A stretch of 64,000 nt of DNA from Clostridiales bacterium (GTDB lineage Bacteria > Bacillota > Dethiobacteria > Dethiobacterales > Dethiobacteraceae): the NCBI GenBank assembly GCA_018335855.1, contig JAGXRM010000019.1, positions 28,690 through 92,689 of the forward strand, in the 5' to 3' direction. Shown one piece after another: positions 16,215-24,470 of this stretch (the stretch's first letter is position 1; the number at the start of each line of letters is the position of its first letter). The position numbers were made by a program, and so were the translations under genes. Below the pieces are notes generated by a model. The model searched no databases, was not told where the DNA came from, and saw nothing but the letters and a program-made list of their open reading frames with translations.

Positions 16215-17252
16215 TCACAGGCGGATTTCCGTTTTCTTTTTACGCAGCAAATAAATGAAGAACGGCGCACCGACAAAGGCTGTAATAATCCCCACTGGAA
16301 TTTCTTGCGGCGCCATTACTGTTCGAGCCACCACATCCGCCCAAATCAGGAATACAGCTCCAACCAGCGCTGAAGCTGGCAAAAGCACACGATGGTCTGG
16401 CCCGGTCACAATCCTTACGGCATGGGGGATAATCAGACCGACAAAGCCGATCATGCCACTTACGGCAACGGCCGCGGCCGTCACCAGAGATGCTGTAACC
16501 AGTAAAATTTTCTTGGTACTATCCACCTGTACACCGAGATGCAGCGCGGCTTCTTCCCCTAAAAGCAAAATATTTAAATCCCGGGCGTACGCATAAAGAA
16601 TAACGGAGCCCACAGCCAGGTATGGGCCGACAAACCAAAGCTGCGGCCAGGAACGCATCATCAGACCACCGGACAACCAGAAAAATATGCCCTGCATATT
16701 TTCCCCGGCCAGTACCATCAGCAGGGAAATAACAGCACTCAAAAAGCTGGAAATGACCACGCCCGCCAGCAACAGTGTCACCACGGGAACCTGGCCGCCT
16801 ATTTTTGCTAAATTATAGACGAAAAACATAGCCATCAGTGCGCCGATAAATGCAAAAAGCGGAATCATATGGGGAAAATTCAGTTGATAGACCTGTCGGA
16901 AAAACAGCGCGAACGTCGCACCGGCAGCAGCTCCGCTTGACACTCCGATGGTAAACGGATCTGCCAAAGGATTGCGCAGCATCCCCTGATATGTGACACC
17001 GGCCAGAGCAAGAGAAGCACCGACCAACGCCCCCAGAATAACCCGGGGCAACCTAAGATTCCAGATAATAGACACCGTAGACCGGGGAATCTCCGCCAGA
17101 CCCTCTGGTCCACCGGGCCAACCCAGCTTTGCCAGAACAATCTGCAGAGTTACTGCCGGCGGGACGGACGCTGTCCCGATGGCGGTGGCTGCGATAATCG
17201 TCAGCAACAAGGCCGCCAACAAGCCGGCAAAAAGCAGTACGCGCTTGTTCAT
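16215..17252 (-). CDS. btuC: Cobalamin/corrinoid ABC transporter permease
   Basis: This is a FecCD-family permease with about ten membrane helices and 345 residues, the usual size. Diagnostic stretches are LRLPRVILGALVGASLALAG, GISSG-like GVSSGAAAGA and the late GFVGLIIPHAVRIVTGPDHR motif. It begins two bases after the btuF stop and ends nine bases before btuD, so the three genes form one transcription unit under the B12 riboswitch. The specificity for corrinoids comes from that riboswitch; the sequence alone would also allow an iron-siderophore call. Confidence 0.92.
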   Translation of the reverse strand: MNKRVLLFAGLLAALLLTIIAATAIGTASVPPAVTLQIVLAKLGWPGGPEGLAEIPRSTVSIIWNLRLPRVILGALVGASLALAGVTYQGMLRNPLADPFTIGVSSGAAAGATFALFFRQVYQLNFPHMIPLFAFIGALMAMFFVYNLAKIGGQVPVVTLLLAGVVISSFLSAVISLLMVLAGENMQGIFFWLSGGLMMRSWPQLWFVGPYLAVGSVILYAYARDLNILLLGEEAALHLGVQVDSTKKILLVTASLVTAAAVAVSGMIGFVGLIIPHAVRIVTGPDHRVLLPASALVGAVFLIWADVVARTVMAPQEIPVGIITAFVGAPFFIYLLRKKKTEIRL

Positions 17253-17253
17253 A

Positions 17254-18168
17254 TTACTGCCGGTAGAATACAGCGTTCAATTCAGTCAGCCCCTGGGCAA
17301 CCCGGGGACCTGGACGGGAAACCAAGTCGCCGTCCACTGTGTAAACCCGTCCGTTTGCAATAGCCTGAAGTCCCTCCCAGGAGGGATTAGCGAAAATTTG
17401 CGTAGGATGAGTCAGGATGATAATGTCGGGATCCAATTCAAATAAAACTTCTTCCGAAAGGAGTAGCCAGCCGTCACCCTGGTTAAAGGCTGCATTGAGT
17501 CCACCTGCCGCCTCAATCATCTCTGAGAGAAACTCACCTGCTCCCACGGTATATAAATAGTCGGTATCCAGCAGGATAAATACTCGCGGACGTAAATCCA
17601 GATCAACGCCAGCAAACTCTCTGCTTACCGCATTCCTGCCACTGTGCACCTCCGCAGCGAACTGTTCCCCTCGATCAGGAACATTGGTCAGACGGGCAAT
17701 CTCCCTGATAGCATCTTCAATTTCTGCCAGGCTCTGCGGATCGATAACAACCACGGTTACACCGTTTGCTTCTAACACGTCTAACACTTCCTGGACAGTA
17801 CTACTTTTGCCGGCAAGAACTATATCCGGTTCCAGTGCAAGAATTGCCTCCGCGTTTAAGTCATAAAGGCCACCTACATTATCTATAGCCAAAGCCTCTT
17901 TCGGGTAATTGCAGTAAGACGTCACACCAACCACCCGCTCTCCCAGCCCTAAAGCAAATAACGTTTCTGTCAGGCTGGGCATTAATGATACAATGCGCAA
18001 AGGTTCTTCAGTGATTACCACATCTCGTCCTACGTTATCGGTAATTGTCATGGGATAAGGACCAACAGGTGCCACCGGCGCGGTTGGCTGTTGAACTCCG
18101 CCGCCGCATCCGGCAACTATCGAAGCTACCGCGACTATGACAAACAGTACAATCCATCGCTTATTCAT
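17254..18168 (-). CDS. btuF: Cobalamin/corrinoid-binding lipoprotein
   Basis: The extracytoplasmic binding protein delivers corrinoid to BtuCD. The start is ATG 18168 (MNKRWIVLFVIVAVASI), giving a lipoprotein signal with lipobox IVAGC; a longer frame to 18345 runs through the terminator and riboswitch and is not real. Features of class III binding proteins are RIVSLMPSLTETLFALG, EAILALEPDIVLAGKS and a late HPTQIFANPSW. The protein is 304 residues. GGGGGAAGAG precedes the start. It is the first gene after the B12 riboswitch. Confidence 0.93.
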   Translation of the reverse strand: MNKRWIVLFVIVAVASIVAGCGGGVQQPTAPVAPVGPYPMTITDNVGRDVVITEEPLRIVSLMPSLTETLFALGLGERVVGVTSYCNYPKEALAIDNVGGLYDLNAEAILALEPDIVLAGKSSTVQEVLDVLEANGVTVVVIDPQSLAEIEDAIREIARLTNVPDRGEQFAAEVHSGRNAVSREFAGVDLDLRPRVFILLDTDYLYTVGAGEFLSEMIEAAGGLNAAFNQGDGWLLLSEEVLFELDPDIIILTHPTQIFANPSWEGLQAIANGRVYTVDGDLVSRPGPRVAQGLTELNAVFYRQ

Positions 18169-18189
18169 TGTCTCTTCCCCCTCTTCTTT

Positions 18190-18217
18190 AAAAAAAAAAC
18201 TCAGCGCCCCGGCTGAG
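18190..18217 (-). terminator. Riboswitch-controlled intrinsic terminator
   Basis: On the minus strand CTCAGC pairs with GCTGAG around a six-base loop and is followed by nine T, then the btuF ribosome-binding site. Its position between the B12 aptamer and btuF marks it as the expression platform: bound cobalamin should favour this hairpin. The competing anti-terminator strand was not resolved. Confidence 0.85.
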
Positions 18218-18262
18218 ATTGTACAACGTGCGTCTCCCTTCTCCCGAGGATACGTGACATCT

Positions 18263-18418
18263 GGCAATACAGGCAGGTTTCCTGGCTGCCGATCATCGTC
18301 TTGCCGCGCCTTCCCCCTAACGGAGTGGCCAGTGCGGTGACTCACGGTTTACAGTGGCGGGACCGCTCAGGTTTTACACCTGATTCCCTTTTAACTCCCT
18401 AAGGAGCACCCGTTTACC
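18263..18418 (-). ncRNA. Cobalamin (B12) riboswitch
   Basis: The minus strand carries the B12 box AGCCAGGAAACCTGCC (18272-18287), the conserved GCCACTG and GGGAA elements, and GGGTGCTCC near the 5' end. A P1 helix can form between GGTAA (18414-18418) and TTGCC (18263-18267). A terminator and btuF follow, so the element turns down corrinoid import when cobalamin is plentiful. Confidence 0.95.
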
Positions 18419-18435
18419 AATATTAAGTTAACTAC

Positions 18436-18464
18436 ATTTTAACAGACAGATCAAAATTAAGCAA
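18436..18464 (-). promoter_or_regulatory. Sigma-A promoter of the B12 riboswitch-btuFCD unit
   Basis: On the minus strand TTGCTT (18459-18464) and TAAAAT (18436-18441) are separated by 17 bases. Initiation would fall about 10 bases before the riboswitch P1 helix, so the leader includes the whole aptamer. Confidence 0.75.
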
Positions 18465-18473
18465 CGATGTTAT

Positions 18474-19193
18474 TTACGTAACTTTCACTGCCTGACGCAA
18501 AGCTCTGATTTCTTCAGCAGTTAGCCGGCGCCACTCCCCTACTTTCATACCTCGCAGCGTCAATGAACCGAAGCGGAGACGTTTAAGACCTACAACCGGA
18601 TGCCCTACCGCTTCCAGCATGCGGCGCACCTGTCGGTTCCGCCCTTCTTTAAGGGTCAGGGAAACCTGGGATGTGGGGCGTCCCCCTTTAACAAGGCGGA
18701 CTTGAGCAGGCGCCGTCATCCCGTCTTCCAGTTGTACGCCCCTAGCCAACTGGTTCAGAACTTTCGCTGTGGGAATGTCATGGATACGGGCCAGATACTC
18801 CTTCTCCACCCCATAAGACGGATGGGTCAGCCGGTTAGCCAACTCGCCGTCATTTGTTAGCAGAAGCAGCCCGCTGGTGTTGATGTCCAGTCGCCCCACA
18901 GGAAAAACGCGAACGTTGGCATCCCGAACCAAGGCTAATACAGTGGGCCGGTCAAAAGGATCTTTAGCTGTGGTCACATAGCCCACAGGCTTATACAGCA
19001 GAATATATTCTTTTTTCTTTACCGTCTTAACAGGGCGGCCGTCCACTTCCACCTGATCACTGTCAGGATTAATGGTGACTCCCATTTCAGTCACAACGTC
19101 TCCGTTAACCTTTACCCTGCCCTCTTTAATCAGCGCTTCACCGGCACGGCGCGAACAAACACCGGCCGTGGAAAGATATTTTTGTAGTCTCAT
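18474..19193 (-). CDS. rluB: Ribosomal large-subunit pseudouridine synthase, RluB/RsuA family
   Basis: The 239-residue protein modifies a uridine in 23S rRNA. An N-terminal S4 RNA-binding domain (RLQKYLSTAGVCSRRAGEALI) is followed by the catalytic domain with the conserved aspartate in VGRLDINTSGLLLLTNDG. I chose ATG 19193; a GTG 12 bases upstream lies within its ribosome-binding site (GTGAGG). RluB and RsuA cannot be fully separated by eye, but neighbouring scpA-scpB is the usual context for rluB. Its end lies 10 bp from the btuFCD promoter. Confidence 0.92.
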   Translation of the reverse strand: MRLQKYLSTAGVCSRRAGEALIKEGRVKVNGDVVTEMGVTINPDSDQVEVDGRPVKTVKKKEYILLYKPVGYVTTAKDPFDRPTVLALVRDANVRVFPVGRLDINTSGLLLLTNDGELANRLTHPSYGVEKEYLARIHDIPTAKVLNQLARGVQLEDGMTAPAQVRLVKGGRPTSQVSLTLKEGRNRQVRRMLEAVGHPVVGLKRLRFGSLTLRGMKVGEWRRLTAEEIRALRQAVKVT

Positions 19194-19205
19194 TGCATGC
19201 CTCAC

Positions 19206-19529
19206 TATTATTTTATTTTTCTCTAACCATTAGTCTGCAACTTTTACCTACATTTATCCCATGAATACCGGAATTACGGATAACTCTGCCAGAAAATATT
19301 AGCTTTATTACATTCTTTATCTATCAAAGAAACCCTTTTTTTAACACACACCCGTAAACTCTGATTGTTTAAAAACTTTCATCCCGGCCCAGCAGGCTGT
19401 TCAAAAGCAAGCATAGCGAGGCGCGACTCCTGTCGGCTCCGCAGGCGTATTTAATATACGTTGAGGAAGCCGGCAGGGGGAGCAACGAAGTCTAGGCGCC
19501 GCTTTTCAACAGCCTGCTGCAGCCTGCAA
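19206..19529. other. Intergenic region with a large imperfect palindrome
   Basis: Between rluB and spmB there is no credible gene. The left half is AT-rich with no clear signal. The right half (19391-19518) is a palindromic element described separately, ending 11 bases before the stop of spmB. Confidence 0.7.
19391..19518. repeat. 128-bp imperfect palindromic element
   Basis: Outer arms AGCAGGCTGTTCAAAAGC (19391-19408) and GCTTTTCAACAGCCTGCT (19501-19518) match in inverted orientation with one mismatch. Inner sequences continue to pair imperfectly (GCCGGCAGGGGGAG against CTCCTGTCGGC), ending in an apex around CGTATTTAATATACG. The whole element can fold into one long hairpin. It is most like a mobile REP or MITE-type repeat; a second copy was not found in this window. 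Confidence 0.75.
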
Positions 19530-20066
19530 CTACCGGAAGACAATGTTACATATAGTTATCGCCGCAATAAAACCTGTAAAGTCTGCCAGCAAGCCGACGG
19601 CCAAAGCGTGCCTGGTCCGGCGTATCCCGACGGAGCCAAAGTATACGGTGAGAATGAAAAGAGTAGTATCGGTGCTTCCCTGCATAGTGGAGGCAACTCT
19701 GCCAACGAAGGAATCGGGTCCCTGGGAGTTAAGGATTTCCGCCGCTATGCCTAAAGCGCCGCTTCCTGAGAGAGGGCGCATAATGGCCAGCGGCACTACT
19801 TCACCGGGGATATTAAACACTTCAAGAACCGGTGTCAAAATCAGAATAAATAAATCCAGGGCACCTGAGGCGCGCAGGATGCCAATGGCAACCAGCATTC
19901 CGACTAAAAAAGGAATCAGTTTAACTGACGTGTCAAACCCTTCTTTAGCACCCTCCACAAATGTATCAAATACATCTACCCGCTTGAGAAAAGCATACAC
20001 CAAAGCAATAAAGAGAAAAGTGGGAATGACCCACGCCGCCATTGTTTGTGATATAAACTGGAGCAT
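19530..20066 (-). CDS. spmB: Spore maturation protein B
   Basis: SpmB is a small membrane protein of the nucleoside-recognition (Gate) family; with SpmA it is needed for spore core dehydration. The 178-residue protein has several hydrophobic segments, and conserved blocks DTSVKLIPFLVGMLVAIGILRASG and PLSGSGALGIAAEIL. Its start overlaps the spmA stop by one base. The dacB-spmA-spmB order matches Bacillus subtilis. Confidence 0.93.
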   Translation of the reverse strand: MLQFISQTMAAWVIPTFLFIALVYAFLKRVDVFDTFVEGAKEGFDTSVKLIPFLVGMLVAIGILRASGALDLFILILTPVLEVFNIPGEVVPLAIMRPLSGSGALGIAAEILNSQGPDSFVGRVASTMQGSTDTTLFILTVYFGSVGIRRTRHALAVGLLADFTGFIAAITICNIVFR

Positions 20067-20668
20067 TAGCCGTTCCGTCCTTTCCGTCCGTTCCTGGAAA
20101 AGCGGCGCAATAGCCTGTCAAAGGTGATGGCAACCGCTGTGGAACAGAATGTGGCTACAATGGTTGTCCCCACAATTTCTGTGGGGTTAAGAGAACCGGT
20201 GGCCGCCCGTAAAGCGATGACTGTAGTGGGAATCAGCGTCAGGCTGGACGTGTTTACAGCTAAAAATGTACACATCTCGTCGCTGGCTGTTTCTTTGTCA
20301 CTGTTTAGTTCCTGCAACTCCTGCATGGCCTTTAAGCCGAATGGCGTGGCTGCACTGCCCATTCCCAGTAAGTTGGCACTCATATTCATTAAGATGGCAT
20401 TCATGGCCCGGTGATTCTTGGGTATATTCGGGTAGAGAAAGTTAGCGAACGGGCGGAGAATTGCGACAATGATATTGATCATGCCGCTCTTTTCTATAAT
20501 CTTCATCATGCCGAGCCAAAAGGTTAAGATGCTTACCAGAGAAATGGCGATACCGACAGCTTTCTCCGCCGAAGAAAAAACGGTCTCCGTTACCGTTTCC
20601 ACCCTTCCGGTTAGTGCCGCCACCATCAACCCGGCAAACATCATACAAAACCAAATCAGATTTACCAT
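20066..20668 (-). CDS. spmA: Spore maturation protein A
   Basis: SpmA is a 200-residue membrane protein of the Gate family acting with SpmB in spore maturation. Recognisable segments are MVNLIWFCMMFAGLMVAALTG, GMGSAATPFGLKAMQEL and NTSSLTLIPTTVIALRA. It lies 61 bp downstream of dacB and overlaps spmB by one base, so it is expected to be co-expressed with both in the mother cell. Confidence 0.94.
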   Translation of the reverse strand: MVNLIWFCMMFAGLMVAALTGRVETVTETVFSSAEKAVGIAISLVSILTFWLGMMKIIEKSGMINIIVAILRPFANFLYPNIPKNHRAMNAILMNMSANLLGMGSAATPFGLKAMQELQELNSDKETASDEMCTFLAVNTSSLTLIPTTVIALRAATGSLNPTEIVGTTIVATFCSTAVAITFDRLLRRFSRNGRKGRNG

Positions 20669-20729
20669 GCTGCCACCACCTGCATTATGTTTGAGCTAAT
20701 ATTCAAACTCCTCGTACTCCCGAAATGGT

Positions 20730-21884
20730 TCATGAATGCAGGGCGGCAAAAGGGACCCACCGTCCGAAAAATTTTCTTAGAATTCTCCCGAAACCTCTTT
20801 TTTCTACTTCTTCCGCTGCCAGCAGTGAAACCTCGGCAACTCTCTGCGTACCAAAGTAAATATGCAGGGCACCTACTTCCTGACCTTCTCTCACAGGGGC
20901 CGTTAACGGCTCCTTAACGTCAAAATGATAGCGCAGGAGTTCCGCCTCGTTTTCTTTAAGAGGCATGCCCACACCGTTGCCCGCAATCAGTGTGACTTTA
21001 TCGGACACGCCCTTACTGACTGCAGCAGTCTTTAGAGGCTGGTTTTTCTCAACAACTTTTTTCCACATATAGAAAGAATAGCCGAAATCCAAGAGGCGGG
21101 TGGTATCTTCCCACATTTGCGGAGCGTTAAGAACGACGGATATCAAACGCCAGTCATCCCGCACCGCCGAGCCGACAAAGCAGCGTCCGGCAGGAGTGGT
21201 CCATCCCGTTTTAATACCGTCAGCGCCGTCATAGAGGGTAAGAAGTTTATTCTGGTTACGAAGTAACCGGTCATAAGGCCTGCCCGTCCAGGAAATTTTA
21301 ATTTCCCTGGTTGTGCACACTTCCTGAAATTTTGGAATTGACATGGCATGGGCAGCGATTAGTGCCAGATCATAAGCAGTGGTATAGTGCTCCTCATGGT
21401 GAAGCCCGTGGGGGTTCATAAACTTCGTTTGTGCCGCCCCCAGTTCTTTGGCTCTTCTGGTCATCATCACAGCAAATTTTTCCACAGAACCGCCTAAATG
21501 CTCGGCGATTGCAGTGGCTGCGTCATTGCCCGAACGCAGTATTAGACCATAAACAAGCTCTTCCAGAGTCTTTTGCTCGCCCGCTTCCAAATCGATTCCG
21601 GACCCTTCCATCAGGGATGCATACTCGCTGACTGTAACCACATCTCCCAGCCTGCCTGATTCCAGAGCCAGTATTGCCGTCATAATTTTTGTTGTGCTAG
21701 CCATAGGTAGCACCTCATGGGCATTTTTACTAAATAAAATCCTTCCCGTTGCCTGGTCAAGCAGCACTGCGGAACGGGCTGTAACCCTAGGTGGTTCTGT
21801 TACCGCAGTATCTGCCCTCACCGGAAGTGACAAAGCAACCACAATCATCAGGACCGTCAAAATAGACGCCAGTAATCTTCGCAT
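20730..21884 (-). CDS. dacB: D-alanyl-D-alanine carboxypeptidase, sporulation type
   Basis: This penicillin-binding protein 5 homologue trims stem peptides of spore cortex peptidoglycan. It has a signal peptide (first 25 residues), the S11 catalytic motifs SxxK in ASTTKIM, SxN in SGND, and KTG in KTGWT, and a C-terminal beta domain. Length is 384 residues. I prefer dacB over dacF because of spmA and spmB directly downstream; a distinct dacF lies at the spoIIA locus. It acts outside the membrane. Confidence 0.9.
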   Translation of the reverse strand: MRRLLASILTVLMIVVALSLPVRADTAVTEPPRVTARSAVLLDQATGRILFSKNAHEVLPMASTTKIMTAILALESGRLGDVVTVSEYASLMEGSGIDLEAGEQKTLEELVYGLILRSGNDAATAIAEHLGGSVEKFAVMMTRRAKELGAAQTKFMNPHGLHHEEHYTTAYDLALIAAHAMSIPKFQEVCTTREIKISWTGRPYDRLLRNQNKLLTLYDGADGIKTGWTTPAGRCFVGSAVRDDWRLISVVLNAPQMWEDTTRLLDFGYSFYMWKKVVEKNQPLKTAAVSKGVSDKVTLIAGNGVGMPLKENEAELLRYHFDVKEPLTAPVREGQEVGALHIYFGTQRVAEVSLLAAEEVEKRGFGRILRKFFGRWVPFAALHS

Positions 21885-21972
21885 TCAATACCCCCCAATT
21901 CCAATAAAAAAAGCCATGCTTATTGTTATTCGCATGGCTTTCGGAATATGAAGAGAACTGGCTGCTCATCCA

Positions 21973-22395
21973 TTAAATCTCGTAATTCATTTGATTATCC
22001 TGCCCATTATCACGTTTTATCAGATTTTGCAGTTGGTTCACCAACTGCGGTGCCATATCAATCAGCCTGTCCAGCATAGCATGCCTGTCCACAGGCAACA
22101 TGCGGACCTGTCCATTACTGCCCATGACCAGAAAAGCCACAGGCTGCACGCTCACTCCGCCGCCGCTGCCACCACCAAAAGGAAGTTCACCTTTGCCTTT
22201 ACTCCCTTTTTCTTCTTCCACATGTTCAAATTCACTGCCGCCGGCTGCAAAGCCGAAGGACACCCGTGAAATGGGAATAATCACACTCCCGTCCGGTGTT
22301 TCCACAGGATCACCAATAATTGTGTTCACATCTACCATTTCTTTAATGTTTTCCATGGCTGTCTTCATCAGCCCCTGGATCGGATGTTCTTCCAT
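21973..22395 (-). CDS. ytfJ: Sporulation protein YtfJ (GerW family)
   Basis: YtfJ/GerW is a small cytoplasmic protein linked to sporulation and germination. The 140-residue protein has MVDVNTIIGDPVETPDGSV and VSFGFAAGGSEF, followed by a glycine-rich stretch (GGGSGGGVSVQPVAFLVMG), all typical of the family. Its start overlaps the DUF2953 gene by 28 bases, matching the ytfI-ytfJ pair of Bacillus. Confidence 0.93.
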   Translation of the reverse strand: MEEHPIQGLMKTAMENIKEMVDVNTIIGDPVETPDGSVIIPISRVSFGFAAGGSEFEHVEEEKGSKGKGELPFGGGSGGGVSVQPVAFLVMGSNGQVRMLPVDRHAMLDRLIDMAPQLVNQLQNLIKRDNGQDNQMNYEI

Positions 22396-23045
22396 AGTTC
22401 TATCACCCCCCTTGGATTTTGATTAATTAGGAAAAGAAAACCTGCTATGGTAAAGTGACCAAGACGAAAAGAAACGGTGGTGTTGAGGCGACAGGCAAGT
22501 TCTGGCTGAGGGCTGAAATCCGGCTTCAATCCGAAGACCGGACGCTGCTTTACCGTAAGCCAACGCTGTGCCAGGGTGGAAACTGTGCTGGTGACCGTCC
22601 AGTACAGCCCGGCGAGCATCCCTGTTACCGCCGCATCATCTGCTCCTCCCCGGATGTTCAGAGTAAACTCATCCACCGTTACTGCTCGTATGTAAAAGCG
22701 ACTGATAAACCAAAGCAATTTCCGATTTTTCCGAATGTATTTTATAATAGCTGCAGCTTTTTCCCAGTTAATATCCTGTACCGAAATTTTTTCTTTTATC
22801 TCCCGTATCAGTTCATCTTCTCCGGCCTTTAGTTCCGCCTCCATTGTCAGATCCAGAGGAGTCTCTTGATGAAGCAGAGGGATTGCAATGTTAAAACGAA
22901 TCAGAGAAAAAAATGTATTTACACGTATGGTTAAAAAATCGTTATTATTTTCCCTTTGGAAAAACAGATTTATACGCACAGGGACCAGTTGAACGAGAAT
23001 GTATAAGACAATCATAAAAGGAAGCAACTGCCACAATATCTTCAT
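22368..23045 (-). CDS. DUF2953 family protein (YtfI-like)
   Basis: The function is unknown. The start ATG at 23045 follows GTGGTGG and gives a 225-residue protein with an N-terminal membrane anchor (ILWQLLPFMIVLYILVQLV) and a mostly soluble remainder with ENNNDFLTIRVNTFFSLIRF, the family's beta-rich start. A weak hydrophobic end (AGFLFLINQN) follows. The position between scpB and ytfJ is the same as in Bacilli, which suggests a sporulation or envelope role. The frame extending to 23102 lacks support. Confidence 0.82.
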   Translation of the reverse strand: MKILWQLLPFMIVLYILVQLVPVRINLFFQRENNNDFLTIRVNTFFSLIRFNIAIPLLHQETPLDLTMEAELKAGEDELIREIKEKISVQDINWEKAAAIIKYIRKNRKLLWFISRFYIRAVTVDEFTLNIRGGADDAAVTGMLAGLYWTVTSTVSTLAQRWLTVKQRPVFGLKPDFSPQPELACRLNTTVSFRLGHFTIAGFLFLINQNPRGVIELWKNIRSRG

Positions 23046-23145
23046 GAAACCACCACACACGTTTTTTTTACCTTCTCCCGCTACGATAAAATAAATACAC
23101 AAGTTGTGTTTTAAAAAAAAAAGCGCTATTTTGCGCTTTTTAGGA

Positions 23146-23700
23146 TCAGGTCGTTATAGTTTGTCCAGGCTCTTCAAACAGCGATCTTTCCCGAGGTAAG
23201 TCCATATCTGACCGTGGCAATTCGCTTACGTCTTTCAGTCCGAAGTATTTCAGGAATTCCCGGGTGGTGCTGTAGAGAATCGGCCGGCCAGGGGCATCCT
23301 TTCTGCCTGCGGTCCGGATAAAACGGCGTTTGAGCAGTGTCTCCAACACACCGTCCACTTTTACACCGCGGATATTTTCAATGTCCACCCGTGTTACCGG
23401 CTGGCGGTAAGCAATAATGGCCAACGTTTCCAGTGCGGCCTGGGAAAGGGTGTAGCGGTTTTCCCCTTTAAAAAGTTTTTCCACCACCGGTGCCAACTCC
23501 GGCTTGGTGGCCAACTGATATCCTTTGGCAATCTCCATGACTTGCAGTCCGCTATCATCTGCTGCATATTCCTGCTGCAGTTCCCGGAGGGCAAGACGCA
23601 CGTCCTGAACGGGAAACTCTGTAATTTCCGCCAGACGGTCCAGGGACAGAGGTTCCTCAGCCACAAAAAGTAGCGCTTCCACCAGGGGCTTTATCAACAT
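23146..23700 (-). CDS. scpB: Segregation and condensation protein B
   Basis: ScpB is a kleisin-interacting winged-helix protein of the SMC-ScpAB condensin. The ATG at 23700 (MLIKPLVEALLFVAEEPL) fits the family start; the longer frame to 23841 overlaps scpA. Two winged-helix domains are visible, with ALETLAIIAYRQPVTRVDIENIRGV as the classic core. The 184-residue length is standard. It lies 19 bp after scpA. Confidence 0.95.
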   Translation of the reverse strand: MLIKPLVEALLFVAEEPLSLDRLAEITEFPVQDVRLALRELQQEYAADDSGLQVMEIAKGYQLATKPELAPVVEKLFKGENRYTLSQAALETLAIIAYRQPVTRVDIENIRGVKVDGVLETLLKRRFIRTAGRKDAPGRPILYSTTREFLKYFGLKDVSELPRSDMDLPRERSLFEEPGQTITT

Positions 23701-23719
23701 TTTTTGCCACCTCCGAGCA

Positions 23720-24454
23720 TTACACTTTACGCATGATGAGCAGACTTTCCATGGGGCCCGTCTGCCAGACTGAAATTTTTCGGAGCCTGATGAGTTCCAA
23801 AAGAGAGAAAAAAGTGATGATGATTTCCGACAAGCCTGCACCTTTAGGAAAGAGGGAGAAGAAATCGATGCCTGACGACTGTCCTCTTAAAGAAGTCATA
23901 ATCAGCTTCATTTTATCCTTTACCGTAAACTCATCCACATTTACTTCCCGGGGCTGCCGCTCAAAGTCTGCCAGCAGATGCGCAAACGCCTGCATCAGTC
24001 CGGGCAACGTAATCCCCGCTGCGGACATTTCCTTTTCGGGATTGACAATCACTACTTTTTCACCGGATAACGAGCGGGCAAACACCCGTTTTTGCGCTTG
24101 CTCGAAGCGGCGCAATTCTTCAGCTACAGAGCGGAAGTGGCGATATTCCAGCAGGCGCTGTACTAACTCTTCCTGGGAATCGATGGTGATCATTGCATCT
24201 TCCAGTTCATCCACCGTTTCAAACGTCCCCGGCAGCAGTTTTTTTGATTTCAGCTTTAACAACGTGGCAGCCATCACTAAAAACTCGGAAGCTACCTCCA
24301 GGTTCAGCTCTTGCATCGCCTGCAGGTATTCCAGGTACTGAGCGGTGATTTCCGCAACAGATATTTCATAGATGTCCACCTCCGCTTTTTCAATCAGGTG
24401 AAAAAGCAGGGCAAAAGGCCCTTCAAAGGCGGGCTGTTTAACGAGATAATCCAC
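23720..24454 (-). CDS. scpA: Segregation and condensation protein A
   Basis: ScpA is the kleisin subunit that bridges the SMC heads in chromosome condensation. The 244-residue protein starts with the family signature FEGPFALLFHLIEKAEVDIYEI and ends with a winged-helix (FFSLLELIRLRKISV). Length is typical. It follows trpS by 16 bp and precedes scpB. Confidence 0.95.
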   Translation of the reverse strand: MDYLVKQPAFEGPFALLFHLIEKAEVDIYEISVAEITAQYLEYLQAMQELNLEVASEFLVMAATLLKLKSKKLLPGTFETVDELEDAMITIDSQEELVQRLLEYRHFRSVAEELRRFEQAQKRVFARSLSGEKVVIVNPEKEMSAAGITLPGLMQAFAHLLADFERQPREVNVDEFTVKDKMKLIMTSLRGQSSGIDFFSLFPKGAGLSEIIITFFSLLELIRLRKISVWQTGPMESLLIMRKV

Positions 24455-24470
24455 CGGCCTCTCCCTTTCC

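Noticed and set aside
17254..18345. Long btuF frame starting at 18345
   Set aside because: The extra part runs through the terminator and part of the riboswitch; the lipoprotein signal begins at ATG 18168.
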